From the NCBI GenBank assembly GCA_019843655.1, contig JACDQD010000104.1:8308001-8372000 (forward strand): a DNA stretch of 64,000 nucleotides. The letters run 5' to 3'. Both the position numbers and the translations under genes were made by a program. This document shows, in pieces, positions 45,120-57,800 of this stretch (within the stretch, counting starts at the first letter, position 1; each line of letters begins with the position of its first letter). Source of the stretch: Lethocerus indicus. Lineage: Eukaryota; Arthropoda; Insecta; Hemiptera; Belostomatidae. The notes beneath the pieces were generated by a model that worked only from the letters and a program-made list of their open reading frames with translations, searched no databases and was not told where the DNA came from.

Positions 45120-45545
45120 TTTTTGTGGTATGCTTAAATCATTTTCAGTCTTCTGTAAGGAACGTTAAGTACTATAGGATTATGATGATGTGTAATTCAT
45201 TATATTTCTGTGTGGCAAGATTACGAACAAATGGGACATCAAGATCTGTATGCAGGGTGAGTTTGGAGACGTAGTAGGGTGCTTTAGTTATTTTCCTTAA
45301 TATTTTCGACTGTATGGCTTGAATTTTGTTCTCCGCAGTTGAGTTGAGTTGGAACTCTACAGTTCAAGTCCGTATGTCTAGTCTAGATTGGTTTTAGTAT
45401 AGTGTCATATAGTGTAATTTTGTGTTTTAACCCACTGTCGAGTAATCTAAGTAGCAGTCTGTAGCACATTAGTTAAACTTATTTGAAACAAAAACTTAAA
45501 TTACTCATTTTTTGGCGATATATATTCTCATTAATCTTTGGTATA
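45120..45545 (-). pseudogene. Jockey-like non-LTR retrotransposon RT relic
   Basis: Read on the minus strand, three frames in succession carry the conserved region after the reverse-transcriptase core. The first has LYDTILKPI (stop at the Trp position that normally follows). The second has GLEL then a stop (45357-45359), again where Trp is expected. The third, open from 45363 to 45175, has NKIQAIQSKILRKITKAPYY then VSKLTLHTDLDVPF. The series LY-x-x-ILKPI, GLELW, IQ-x-x-QSKILR-x-IT-x-APYYV and H-x-DL is typical of Jockey-clade proteins. Two frameshifts and several stops show it is inactive. Its exact ends are unclear, and it differs from the 31.7-kb relic, so it comes from a different family or subfamily. 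Confidence 0.85.
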
Positions 45546-46216
45546 TTTCCTTCAGTGCCTTGCAGAGTATTCGCGGGGCTTTCGTAGTAAAACCATTTTT
45601 TTTCTTTTAATGGAGAATAAAAAATGATCCACGCTCAACGCTGACATTTCCAGAGCTCAAGACATATAGGATTCATTTATATACAAAAATGAAGTCCCTA
45701 TCTAAGAAACCTAAGACTGTACCTAGAAACTGTAAGAAAATAGATCGTCACGCGTTGTTTGCTTCGCTACTGGACTAGACCATTAATTCTGAACTCTATT
45801 GTTTTGCTCTTGAAAGTTCGGAGTGAAAACAACGGACTAATCGAGCCGAACTGGTACAGAGGAAATATGTCTTCCGTCACAAGGTCTAGCGAGGGTTCCG
45901 GGGACCTTGACCAGAACGTTGATATCCCTATACTAATATCATTTATAAGCACGTTTCTGATATAAGCATATACTGAAGGACAACTTTCGAAATGAACCCA
46001 GTCCTGATAAAATAATAAAATAACAAAATGATGATAATCCGATTTATTAGAGGAAGAATATCAGACAGTTTATGCCTTAATTTGATACAATCTCAGGAGG
46101 TGATAATTTAGTCCACAGCGGCGGACAGCTTGATATGTCAACGAAAACCGGTACTTCCGGTTGTATCTTCCTTGGATAATTTTCGCACAACGAAAGTGAT
46201 ATCTCTTCGACAACAG
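45546..46216. other. non-coding stretch, nothing recognised
   Basis: AT-rich DNA with short chance frames on both strands around 45.76-45.96 kb. Confidence 0.45.
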
Positions 46217-46279
46217 ATCGCCGAAAATATTTCAAAACAACCTACTTTCGTTTCCTCAGAAATGCCTCGCCGTCTACAG
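46217..46279 (+). CDS. weak internal exon candidate (63 nt)
   Basis: Acceptor-like TCTTCGACAACAG and donor CTACAG/GTAAAC bracket 63 bases. All three frames are open; phase 0 reads IAENISKQPTFVSSEMPRRL and Q. Open frames in all phases give no information about coding, and the pyrimidine tract is short. Confidence 0.15.
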
Positions 46280-46812
46280 GTAAACGAGGCCGTAAAAGAA
46301 CTTTGACTTCCGAAATCGGTCAATAGCCTAACCGGTCCAAGTGTTTCCCCAGACCAATTAGCGTGTTTCCGTTGACTTCGAAACTTAAAAACTGGATCAA
46401 CCGCAAGTCCTTAAGATGAACAAGCAAGCATCCGCGCAGTTATTCTCAATTTCTTTTTAGAATTTCACGAGTAATAATTGCTCTTATTTTAATTCATAGG
46501 AAAGTCGACTCTAAATTGTTATTTTGTGTTCATAGGGTGTATAAATAATGTAAATCTCCTCTGGTGTGTTAATAATGGCTTATAGAATAAATCATTATTT
46601 TAATTTACCCAAAATAGAATACAACGACTTAAATTAAAACGATTTGATAAAATTACGATTTTATATCTTTCCACTTCATGGATTTATCCTCTAAATATTC
46701 GGTGCTGTTCAAATTGTTCAAAATTTATTTTAGTATACTGAATATAATTTTAATTCCATTAGTTTTTAATGAACTTGGGCATATATACAGCATACATATA
46801 TATAGATATGTA
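46280..46812. other. non-coding stretch, nothing recognised
   Basis: AT-rich DNA without recognisable features. Confidence 0.5.
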
Positions 46813-46850
46813 GATTGAAATACAACCACTGGATTGAAATACAACCACTG
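46813..46850. repeat. 19-bp tandem duplication
   Basis: GATTGAAATACAACCACTG occurs twice in direct succession without a mismatch, which points to a recent slippage or duplication event. Confidence 0.9.
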
Positions 46851-48271
46851 CCATTTACTGAAAAATGTAAATTAGATACAAGGAACGTCTGCATGGTGCA
46901 GTACCATAATCTGGTTGAGTTTATCGTTGAAATGTTTTTTTACTACAATTTTTATGACTAATCATTGGGATAATTGACCAGCAATGTCAACGGCTCGGGA
47001 TATTCAATGTTTTTGGCGTCGACTGCCGAACGAATCGTGCCGAACTAAAGGAGCTACTTTAGTTTACGCGCTAATAATAACTGGGCCGATAGCCTTCTGA
47101 GCTTTACCTCGCACAAGGTCTATTACGCAGGCATGCGTAAACTCACTCATCTCGTGTTTTGCTTCGTTAATTTGTAAATACCACCTTTTTATTCAATTAC
47201 TTAAATAATTTGATTATATATCTACAGCAGAAATCGCCTGGGGAAGTAATAGAATACCCTGCAACTCAGACTTTTGTTAATAACGAGCAAATTGAATATG
47301 TAAAATATATAGTTATTACAATACCAAAAAAAACTTTCTATTCTATTTTCAGACGGTTTATAGTCGTTCGGTCAACCATATTCTTAGTCTTTGATTCGTT
47401 AGCAATTAACCTAGAGGAACTCTCACTTGTACTGTTTTTGCAAAATGCAAATTAAACGTATGTTAAAAAAAATTTTTCCCGAATATTTTCCGTTGTTTTG
47501 TACAGTTTTCGACTTTGTACGCCAGCTTTATAATTTTTAAAGTTAAAAGTTCCATAAAAAGATTATGTAATAACTAAAATATAATTTGATGCTAATAAAT
47601 ACGAAAAACAAAACTTAATAGGTAGGGCAAACTACAATGTACATAACATAAATTTACAGCAGTGCCGTGGTAACCAGTGCATAACGGAATATAGCCTGTG
47701 CATTCCAAATAAATATACGATCGCGGTATAATATTGAATATCATTTGGCCTACATGGAGCCCTAAGAAGTTATTAATGAACTATTAGTAACGCCAATCTT
47801 TGATTATTAATTGCCAATTGTAGCATATAATAATGAAATCTGATATAATATTTTCCCTGTCTGTAATTTAATTCTTTCTACTATTTATTTTCATGGATTA
47901 GGCAATAAAAAATACTTTATTCCCTTAGCAGAAACACTAGTGAAATATTACAGGGGGATATATACTGAAATAATATTTTAGAACATCAGACCTTGTTTTA
48001 ATTACTAACAATAGCAACCAAAAGTGAACAATTTGGGGCCCATTCTGGGAAAAAGCTTTCGGCGTGGTTTTCTCAAAATAATTCCCGCATTTCCACCGCT
48101 GATCTCGAGAAGATTTCTCTGGGCGAGATGGAAAATTTTATTTAGGTTTTTTTAATTTTAGAAGCGGGAAGTATGAAATCATCGTTGTGCCGCAGATCCT
48201 GGGGGAAGGACACGTGACGTTGCCTCGCTGAATCACACGTTTTTGATCGTGTGCTTCACGAACACAAAAAA
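46851..48271. other. non-coding stretch, no gene recognised
   Basis: The block 46.98-47.17 kb has balanced composition, with ATTA-type cores and TTTACGCGC, and resembles a regulatory block; the remainder is AT-rich. Nothing definite. Confidence 0.45.
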
Positions 48272-48302
48272 TGTCTAACAAAGTGTCTAAAAAAGTGTCT
48301 AG
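48272..48302. repeat. 12-bp tandem repeat TGTCTAAMAAAG
   Basis: TGTCTAACAAAG, TGTCTAAAAAAG and a partial third copy TGTCTAG. Confidence 0.8.
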
Positions 48303-48615
48303 CGCAGACTCTTGAATACATCTACCAATTTTATAGACATTTTTTCAAATTTTATATTAATGCTGCTGTTTCTCTTATGTCAATTAATTATTATTTAGGA
48401 TTTATCGGAAGGTGATCAATTTTTATGTTTTTAATAAATATTAAATCGCTATGAGGATCTCTGAATAAATAGGTTACGAAATTCAATGTTTAAAATGTTA
48501 AAATGGTTAAAATTCAATGTTTTTATGTGCGTAGATATGGCGCAAGGGTGGAAACATCCCTTTTCAAACTTCTCCATCGACGTCGAAATTTTCTTTAGAA
48601 ATGCATTTCCCTTCT

Positions 48616-48695
48616 TTTTCTGTCACTTGGCGTACCCCCAAGTATCGACTAGGGTGCACCCCCGGGGTACGCGTACCCCACTCTAAACACCATTG
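48616..48695 (-). mobile_element. hAT-like transposon terminus, solo end
   Basis: Read on the minus strand, the segment starts CAATGGTGTTTAGAG and continues into the perfect palindrome GGGGTACGCGTACCCC (48664-48679), then two more GGGTGCA/GGGGGTACGC units. Many hAT-superfamily ends begin CAGTGGT or similar and carry such GGGTACGC subterminal repeats. No matching opposite end or 8-bp target duplication was found, so this is a fragment, and the superfamily call rests on terminal pattern only. Confidence 0.4.
48664..48679. repeat. 16-bp perfect palindrome GGGGTACGCGTACCCC
   Basis: Perfect dyad of eight bases per arm inside the hAT-like terminus. Subterminal repeats of this kind are transposase-binding candidates. 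Confidence 0.9.
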
Positions 48696-49406
48696 CCGGC
48701 TTTACGGCGTTGCTTTGGCTGTAACAGTGCGAGAATGAAATATTACTTAAAAAATGCGTATAGACACTTATAATAAATATTTTTGATTGCTTTAAAAGAA
48801 ATAGTACTTTTATCGCTCAAATCTAAGATCAGAATCTCCACGAACTGCTTTAGAAAGAACTCGAAATTATTGTTACTTTTCATAGAATTTTTAAATACTT
48901 TTTTCAATACAAAACATTTTGTAAAAAATTCTGAAAATAGCAGTGACATGCATGTGCCCTATCTCGACTACCGTTAGCTTTAGTCCAATGTTTGTTCTTT
49001 GGACACATATGTCCAATCTGTTAGCTAAACCAAGAGATAATATCAACCATTTTATTTAAGTTAGGCCATCTTAATATAAGGAAAATTTGCGCCATTGAAA
49101 GTAGATAATGTATCATTTATTTATTTTTATTGTAACATTCATCGATTAAAATTTTTTTACCTTTATCCCATTTTTTCTTGAGTCATAATATTGTATGGAC
49201 AAGATTATTCTAAGGTAACTGCAGTTTTAGTAATATTTTTTTTTCAATGAGTTTTGTCCAGTCAAAACTTTACTTTATTCAGTCCTAATCTTGGGAAGTT
49301 TCAATTCCTCTCCGAAGAAAGTATTTCCCCTTTGTGACTTTTCGATAAGAGGATTATAAGGGTCAGATAGTCTTGTCTGATTGTAGGTCCGGGCCTCTTT
49401 TCTCAG
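48696..49406. other. non-coding stretch, nothing recognised
   Basis: AT-rich DNA; no supported feature. Confidence 0.45.
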
Positions 49407-49541
49407 TCCATTCCCTACCTCAGGAGTTTAATTATGAACAGAGAAAATTATCTCAAGTATCCGAGATGCGAGTGTTCCGGACACTGCGGTCGAGGAAGGA
49501 TTAATCCAGTTTTCGCATACAAAATACGCCCTGGCGGTACC
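49407..49541 (+). CDS. candidate internal exon (135 nt, phase 0)
   Basis: The acceptor GGGCCTCTTTTCTCAG is followed by 135 bases (45 codons) open in phase 0, then ACC/GTAAGT, a full-consensus donor. The peptide includes MNRENYLKYPRCECSGHCGR and GRINPVFAYKIRPGGT. Three cysteines in CECSGHC spacing suggest an extracellular or metal-binding segment, but I do not recognise a domain. The length is divisible by three. The frame is also open a little upstream of the acceptor. A 45-codon open frame in one of three phases arises by chance in roughly one case in three, so the splice sites carry most of the weight. Confidence 0.32.
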
Positions 49542-49671
49542 GTAAGTGAATTTTCTTGTCATCCATATAATACTGCACCTAAATTAAGAACATAAAACAT
49601 TCTCTCTAGAAAGTAATTTAGTAGTCCGAATGCGGTATTGCTATGGTAATGCTAAGTGACAATGCTGCAAG
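49542..49671. other. non-coding spacer
   Basis: Would be intron if the adjoining exon candidate is real. Confidence 0.3.
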
Positions 49672-49694
49672 GATTGTTGGATATACCAACAATC
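49672..49694. repeat. 9-bp hairpin
   Basis: GATTGTTGG and CCAACAATC are perfect complements around ATATA. Confidence 0.8.
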
Positions 49695-52600
49695 TCAGGA
49701 GTGCGATTGTACTTGGAAATGATTTATTAATGTTTTATATAGAACGTCTTAATTATCTGTCTATTTGCAATCATAAGGGTAAATTACTTTAATATTATAG
49801 AATTTCTAATGACCATACTGTAGAGGCATATGAGAAACAGAGTAGTCGAAACGAATTATTAAAAGAAAGAGACTCAAGAAATTATTGTATTTCTGGTATT
49901 ATCTTATCTTGAAGTTACGAACCATTAAACCGACAGTGAGCTACAATCTCCAACATTAGTTAAACACAGTGGGTGTTTTGTTTCCTTTATGGCTGCGACT
50001 GTTATTATTTAAGAATAAACTACATCGGTGAATGAATAATATCTTGTGTTTGAATTTATTTTACATTTTAATTATTATTCTGATAATTTTTCTTACTCCG
50101 CTAATTGTTATATAAAAGTTTTCCTCCTGTTTTCGTGTAAGACGTACATGAGGGCTGGGTTTTTTTACAGCCGCTGTACACGCTGTACATACGCTGTAAA
50201 CACAAAAGTAATGTTAATGTAGAATGTATGCGAGAATTGTATAATGCATATCGGAATAGTACCGATATTGCCCGTTCTAAGTAGAAGTTTCGTACGAAGT
50301 TGTTGTACTTGCATCCGCCGCGGAAAGCTTCCATATTTACCCCGTTACCTGAGTTTGGAAGTGCCACCCCCCGCCCCCCGGAGCTTTTTTCCGACTGCCC
50401 GGGGGCACTTTTTATCATTTTCGATTTCGCCGACTTTGAAATTATCGGTAGCTTGAACTTGGAACAAGGAAACCTCCTTAATGGCATTCCCTTGTATCTT
50501 ACTTTTTTTTGTTGCTTTCACTTTACGCGCTGTCCTGCCTCCCTCTTTCCCTCTCTCTCTCTGTCCCTCTTTCTTATCCTCACGTCTTAGGCCTACTGTG
50601 GGGTTAACCGTACTCTGAATTGCATCTCCGCGATTTTAATTGCAAAGAATGAAATACGACGAAATAATTTGGGTTATTAATTCTAACCCAAAATAATATT
50701 TCTGGTTCCTTAGTTTGAGCAATGTCTTCATATCTTTCGGCCGTTTCTCGCTTGCGGTTTTTCATTCCATTTTTTTTAGTTTATTCTCTCTTCTGGGTGG
50801 CATTTGTGAAAGTTGTGCTCTCAATACTGTCTGGCGACTGGTTCTTTAACCTTGACTTCTGAACTAATTTGCTCCTCTTCGTAACTCTTTTTTCTTCATT
50901 CGACGGGAGAAAGCCGGCGCGATTATGATTGTCCCATTCCCGTCGTGGTCTCCCTGGGAAAGATCTTCCCCGCCGACTGGTGGTGGAGGGAGGGAGTTTC
51001 CTGGAAAGCGTGCGCGCGGCCTGTTTGCTTAAAATTAAACGCTGTTTGCTCCGCAGTTTCGCATCGTTACCGATTGTTGGGGGGCCCCCGTGGAAAGTTC
51101 AACTCCTGGGTCCGGCTTTCCCAGAGTATTTCGGCGGTCTGCGTTCGATAAGAGGCGTATCCGGGGTGGATTCTGTCTATACGTTATTTGGGTTCTGAAC
51201 TGAAATAATACTACTAATCGAACTATCAATAATAATATTGGATATATAATAATAATAATCTAATTTTGGAGAATAGGAATTTAAATTGAACACGCTCATG
51301 TACGACAAAAATTAGCAATGACTTCCTTCATTATATGACTCATCAGCACGAACATTTTCTTTTTCTTTTATTTCATGAATGGATACGTTGGATAATACGC
51401 GGAACGTTCTTCAGAATCTTTAAATCAGCTGTTGAGATAAGGCTGGCTCCGTTTAACCGATCTTGTTACCGCGTAACGGACCTCGTTTTATAACCCGACC
51501 TGGTATAATACGAGGGAAACTCGCCCTTTATTTTAACTGTTTTTTTTACCTAGGTGCCGACCACCGCATAAAAGTCGAAGCCGAACGTGTTCTCTCTTTA
51601 ATTCGTTTAGCGATCTGACATTGGTCAGAGATGCCGGGGGGGGGGATTATCTGACTTATATCTCCCTTTAATCTGGTAATAGATCCGGCGGAACTTACTT
51701 CTGTTTTAAATTTGTACTCTAATTAATGTGTTACAAAAAAGAGAATAACGGACATCCCATTTCACGTACCAGATTAATTTAACTAACGGAAAAAAAAATA
51801 GTTCAACATTGGGAGAGTATCGTCTTGTATAAATATGAATTTAATTAACATTTTTTTTTATTAAGAGTTAAGATTTTCATTATTAGCAGATAACTAATGT
51901 TAATGTATTTCAATACTGCAGGAAGTTCGAATTTCTGAATAACACTGTGTTATTTAGAGCGCGAGGGTATAATGAGGGTAGTGATATTACTGCGATTGGA
52001 ATGCGGAGAATTTATAATTGAAAGCTATCGGATTATATCGGTCCGATGTTGTTCGAACGGCAGATGGCCCCTATCGTATTCTGAATCGCACATGAACAGG
52101 GCGGCGGCGGTGTTCGCCTCTCGCCGTGGGTTTCTAAGCGACGGCGGTCTATCAGGCTCTGCCCTACGATATTGACACTTCCCGCCCGCATTCCCCGACC
52201 GGTTTCCCCCTTTCCCCCAGTTCAATACTTTCGCGCGACTCGCTACGACTTCGTTTTAATCTGAGGTCGGCGTATCGCGGCGGAATTCGACGCTGTTCCC
52301 GAAATAATGAATGTACGGTGGGAGTTCGAATATTGGGGCAGATATTTGTTTTATTTATAGCCCAATCGCGATGATTCAATTCGACCCAGTCCCAGATTTA
52401 TATTAATATCCGGTGATGCTACTGCATGATGACACAACTGATTGAAGTTTATCCAAAATTACTGAAGGCGTTCAACTCGAATATTTTTATAGAAATTTTT
52501 TCGTTCTGTTACGTCCATCGATCATAGTAGTTTTTAAAGATAATCTATAAACTATAACCTGAAGAGGCTCTTCTTACCGCTATCGATACACTGTTAATCT

Positions 52601-52877
52601 GCGAAGTACTCATAATGGTGAGGAAACGAAGCCTCTCGGCAGAGAGCAGATAAAACATAAGAGGAAAATTGCCACCGCCTACAATTATGGTTAATACTTC
52701 TTCCTACCACTTGAACCGAAATTAGCAAGCAGTCCCCTTTAATCGTGTGTGCCTGTGTATCGTGGAATGTGTACAAAATGAATTTTCCAAAAGTTTATTA
52801 TTAAATCCTGATTTTCCAGAGCGATGCGCGCGACCTTTCCTGTATAAATCGAACATCTCTTCTACGCCGGCTTTTTC
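49695..52877. other. non-coding stretch, no gene recognised
   Basis: AT-rich DNA with GC-rich islets at 50.33-50.42, 50.92-51.17 and 52.08-52.30 kb and a short CT run at 50549-50562. Frames in the islets have no recognised motifs. Confidence 0.5.
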
Positions 52878-52897
52878 ATTCCGCGCTATCGCGGAAT
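52878..52897. repeat. 8-bp hairpin
   Basis: ATTCCGCG and CGCGGAAT flank CTAT. Both arms contain CGCG. Confidence 0.75.
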
Positions 52898-53072
52898 TGA
52901 GTATAAACAATTAAATTTACGATTGCACAATATAATGAAACGACGGGGAAGCGAGAAGAAGGGGATTATACGATGTTGTTTTACCGTCTTGTCTGATATT
53001 CAAATGTCTATTTAAATTCCGCTCCCACCTCTCCCGTGCATTATGCAACCCGAGGCGGAGGCATCAACGGCT

Positions 53073-53105
53073 GTATAAATTGCCGATGCTTGCATCAATT
53101 TATAC
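53073..53105. repeat. 14-bp bulged hairpin in a mixed-composition block
   Basis: GTATAAATT (53073-53081), bulge GCC, GATGC, loop TT, GCATC, AATTTATAC (53097-53105). All 14 pairs are Watson-Crick. The surrounding block (53.03-53.25 kb) has balanced composition and no open frame, so the hairpin may be part of a regulatory or structured element. Confidence 0.75.
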
Positions 53106-53742
<637 letters not shown>

Positions 53743-54834
53743 AGGTTCGTTCAATCGAATTTATGTATACTCCACGCTTGTGGGCCCATGTTGGACCGTA
53801 ACCGGGTGTCGTACATTAGCATGCCAATTACACGTGTCGGATGAAACACCCAGCGGACAATATGACCAACTGTCAGTACGTAGAAAACAAGCAACAGGAT
53901 AAATAAAATCGCGCGATTTATACTGTATATTTTCACGTGTCTAGCGGACATGCGAATTTTTTATTTCTTTTAATGCGGACTATCATATTGTCGCCAGGAA
54001 TTTGTTCTTGAGGGAAACTTGGAATTGATAATTTTACAGCGCGCATATATTTTATAGCGTGTACATATATTTTATTTTACTATAGACCCCCCTAGAGCCG
54101 GTGCAAAGCGTTTTACATCGCTTAATTCTGCATTTCAGGGTCGGGGACGTTAGCTGGCTGACAATACCGAATTGGGTTCGTTGGGACGAATCACGGAGGA
54201 GGGAGTTAGGTTTTGCGGACCCCCCCCAATTATTACACTCGGCAATTTTAAAAATTTTTTTCTTTTTTATCTCCCCGCGATTTATCTCCCCGCCGCCCTG
54301 TCCAGTTTCGATTCGACGGACTTTTATTCCAATTAACGAGTTTGCGCAACGAGCCGGATTTAACGTCCGGACAGTTTAAAAAGTTCGATCGACGAATGAC
54401 GACGTTCGCCGGATGTAAATAAACCGCCCCGTGTTTACCGCGGTGGTAATTTACCGGCGAATTTAATTGGCAAAGTGAGCTCGGTTATTCGGAATGGCGC
54501 GCCTAACACACTCATATTTTATACGCACCGCGTATTTCATTGTTCTCGTTCCTTCGGGCCAACCGTGCGTAGGACATGTTTTGATTTTTATTTCACTTCC
54601 GTTCGTGGATATATTTATCGGTCTTTTATCATCATATTACCGAGAGAATCCCCGAAGATTCAAACAATTATATCAAGTGGAACAGTCAGAAACAAGAAGA
54701 TATGCGATATAGTTGATCTATTTAATTAACGGAATTCGCTTGTACGGTCGGACTGATCCGCACTATTGGCATCGGCTAAGTCCAACTTCCGGTTTCCCTC
54801 AGTAGAACTATCCGTCTCTCTCCAGCTTCTGCTT
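53743..54834. other. non-coding stretch, no gene recognised
   Basis: GC-mixed block at 54.12-54.48 kb without a recognised motif; otherwise AT-rich. Confidence 0.5.
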
Positions 54835-54870
54835 TCTCTCTCTCTCTCTATCTCTCCCTATCTGTCTAGC
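54835..54870. repeat. TC-rich microsatellite, interrupted
   Basis: CT repeat with single A and CCC interruptions. Confidence 0.85.
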
Positions 54871-57800
54871 AATCTTTGCGCCTCGCCGTGAGAGTTCAGT
54901 TCCCAACTCTCTTCCTCGACCCCCCGCCGGCCATTTCTCAATGTCAGTTCGACGTCGGAAAGAAAATAATTTAATCTCGCGAATTGGTGGTACAGCCCCA
55001 ACCTTGGCCGTGCTCGTTATCCTTCTCTGACCAAAAACTCAAATACGGGTATGGTCCAGAACTGGGGTGCGACAACGCGAATGAATCTGTTAATTACCGC
55101 AGTGACGATAATAGCGCATTCTTAACACATGCGCGATTATCTGATTTTAATTATTATTGAAAATGAAGTAATAAACCGAACTATTAATATCCTGCATGTA
55201 TAACAACCACGATTTTCTGACACACCAGAAATTACCTTTTAGTTGCATTAGAGATTCAAAATTCGTCCACAGTGTTCCGTTGATGACAATGCACCCTCTT
55301 TCGTTAACGCTTCCGGACTTGTACATAAAGTCGCCGGAGTTGTTTATATGGTCTATATTTTGGTTTATAACCTCCGCCGAGTTTACTGCTCTGTTTACGA
55401 CGAAAAGTCGTCTCTCATCGTCTGAAATCCACAATCGAATTAACCAAAATGTCGAGACGGCGATAGGGCTTTTCCGGGTTTCCCTGTTGTTCCAAATGTT
55501 GAAGGGGTAAAAGTAGGTGTTATCCCTACGTAGGGGGGCGTGTGTGGCCCCCACTAGGAAAATTAGATCTGCCCCCCGTCTCATCTCTGTTCCTCGGTCG
55601 AACGCACTCCTTCCGCCGCCCCCATGAAAAATTCATGAAGCCAGCCAAAAAGAGTAAGTCCACCGACCCCAGGATTTCTAAAAGGCGCCCCCAGGCTCGT
55701 CTAATTAAATTATCGGTCCCCACCCCTCCTCGACTGGCGCGATTTCCACTCTCTCCTTCATCATTCCAATTCCATTTTTGATTTTCCATGTTTTTCTTAT
55801 GAGTAATAAACTCGAGTCAAACGTTATATGTTATAAACGTCAAATATTATAATCTCCGAAACATAAAATTCAAGTTAAGAACACTTCGGCTGTCTACTTG
55901 ACTGGGCTTTGAGATGTTACGACTATGAACTTTCTTTAGACATATTTACTCCTACTGAGCGTTATAAGCACCGAGGAATTAAGTGCAGTCGAAATCTGCT
56001 GGGTGTAATCTTGCAACTGGAGTGAGTATTCCAGGAACAACACTCGGGAGTTCGGGTTTTCGCCAATGTTTAAACGTGTGAGTGGATTTGCGGTCTGCCC
56101 GTGGAGCGACCGCACTCCGCACCTCTACAAAACCCGGACCTCTGTCCCGGTCTCTCGAGGATCTTTCTTGGTTTCCGACTGGAAACTTAGGAACTTACCG
56201 ATTCAGACATCGCGCATAAAAATTAACTTCAGTATTCCTGAGATAGATTTGTAAGCGTTGTGTTGTACCGGAAGCAACATTCAAGTTCGGGGTTTTATTA
56301 TTCGGAAAAGTGAGCAATGAAAAGTGAAACGGTAGATGAAAGGCATTGAGGGCTGGTCGCATTTAAAGAGTGATTGTAAATATTTTTGCCAACGATATAT
56401 TCAAAAAAATAATTATATAAATTCCTAAGATATTTGACTTAAAAATATTACAATTAATGCAATTCGTACAATTTACACTGCAGTCTGACCGTTGGCAACG
56501 TTACCCACTGTTGACAGAACGATTCCTTTTGATATTTTAAAAATACATCTGGCGTTTCGAAACTATGAGTCTGAATCATTGGTCGCATTTACCAAGAGAG
56601 CTCAGAGAGATGTCGAGAAGTTCAGAAAAAAATTGCAGAAAAAGAAATTGCACTTTTCGAATATTCGCGAAGGCTGTCGCTCCGCCGTCGACCTTGCCGG
56701 CCGCTCTCACTTTTTTCCACTTTTAAGGCCGTCCGTTTTATGCCCGAAACCGTTGCGGGATATTTTCGATACCGAATCCTTTGTTTCCCGCAACCGATAT
56801 CGCAAGTAGAATTTGAAAATCCCGGCAAATATCTTCTGAGGAGGGATCCTGGTCCTCCTGTGAATTCTGATCGGGAGCGAGGGCCTGTGAAGTTATAAAA
56901 TTATGGAATGGGCTAATAATTGTAGATATGATAATGAGACGTACGGTTGTCAATTATTTTTTAGATTTCTTATATTTCTTGAATATATAATTTAATGTAG
57001 GTAATTTTGTATGCCTACTGTTCAGCGAATATAAATATCCTTCGTTAATTTTTATGACGAATATATTAAATTTATAAGAGGAATCGACTAATGGTTATCG
57101 TGTATTTTTTCGCCTTGGTGATGAACGAATGCCTAATCGAATCGCACGGTCCTTTGGCACGCCTCGAACGTATCCAAATCAGGTTCCGCGTATCTACCAT
57201 CGGTGTCAATGAATGAAATTGCTCACGCCAACGTCCGAATTCCGAATTAATATTTTCATTTCGCCTAATTGCTTCACACCGGCGCAATAACGCGCCTGAA
57301 ATAATTGCTCCGATTCACCGTCGCTCGTGAATGAATTAGTATCTCGAGATTCTTCTGATTTCACTGCTGTGTTCCGCTCGTGGCTTCCTAAACCGACCTG
57401 AAAAAATCATTACTGTTGAGAAGAATGCGGGCTCTGGTTCGTGTGCGCGGGGAAATAATAACCGCGATTTCTGCCGGGATTTACTCGGCGAATGACGACA
57501 TTTTTTATTCCTGATGAACTCATAGTCGAACAGACAGTTGATTCCGAACGTTGTCCTGCTGTTAAATTCGGCGCTGTTGCCACTATTATCCTTCCCACGA
57601 TTTCTTTCGTCAAGTTCCTCTTGTAACACCGGCCATTATCTGCTGTGCTGTGAAGTCGTGCGCTGCCTTATCCCGAACTGGCAATGCATTTTTGTCCCAT
57701 GAACAATATTGTTGTAGCAAATCTCAGATTTAATTAATAACTTACCAACATTTTTATTGTGTTCAAGAGTACTTTTTCTACTTGCTTCTATCACTACTTA

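Noticed and set aside
56199..56237. 39-nt minus-strand segment between an acceptor-like and a GTAAGT site
   Set aside because: Too short, single open frame, no linked exons.
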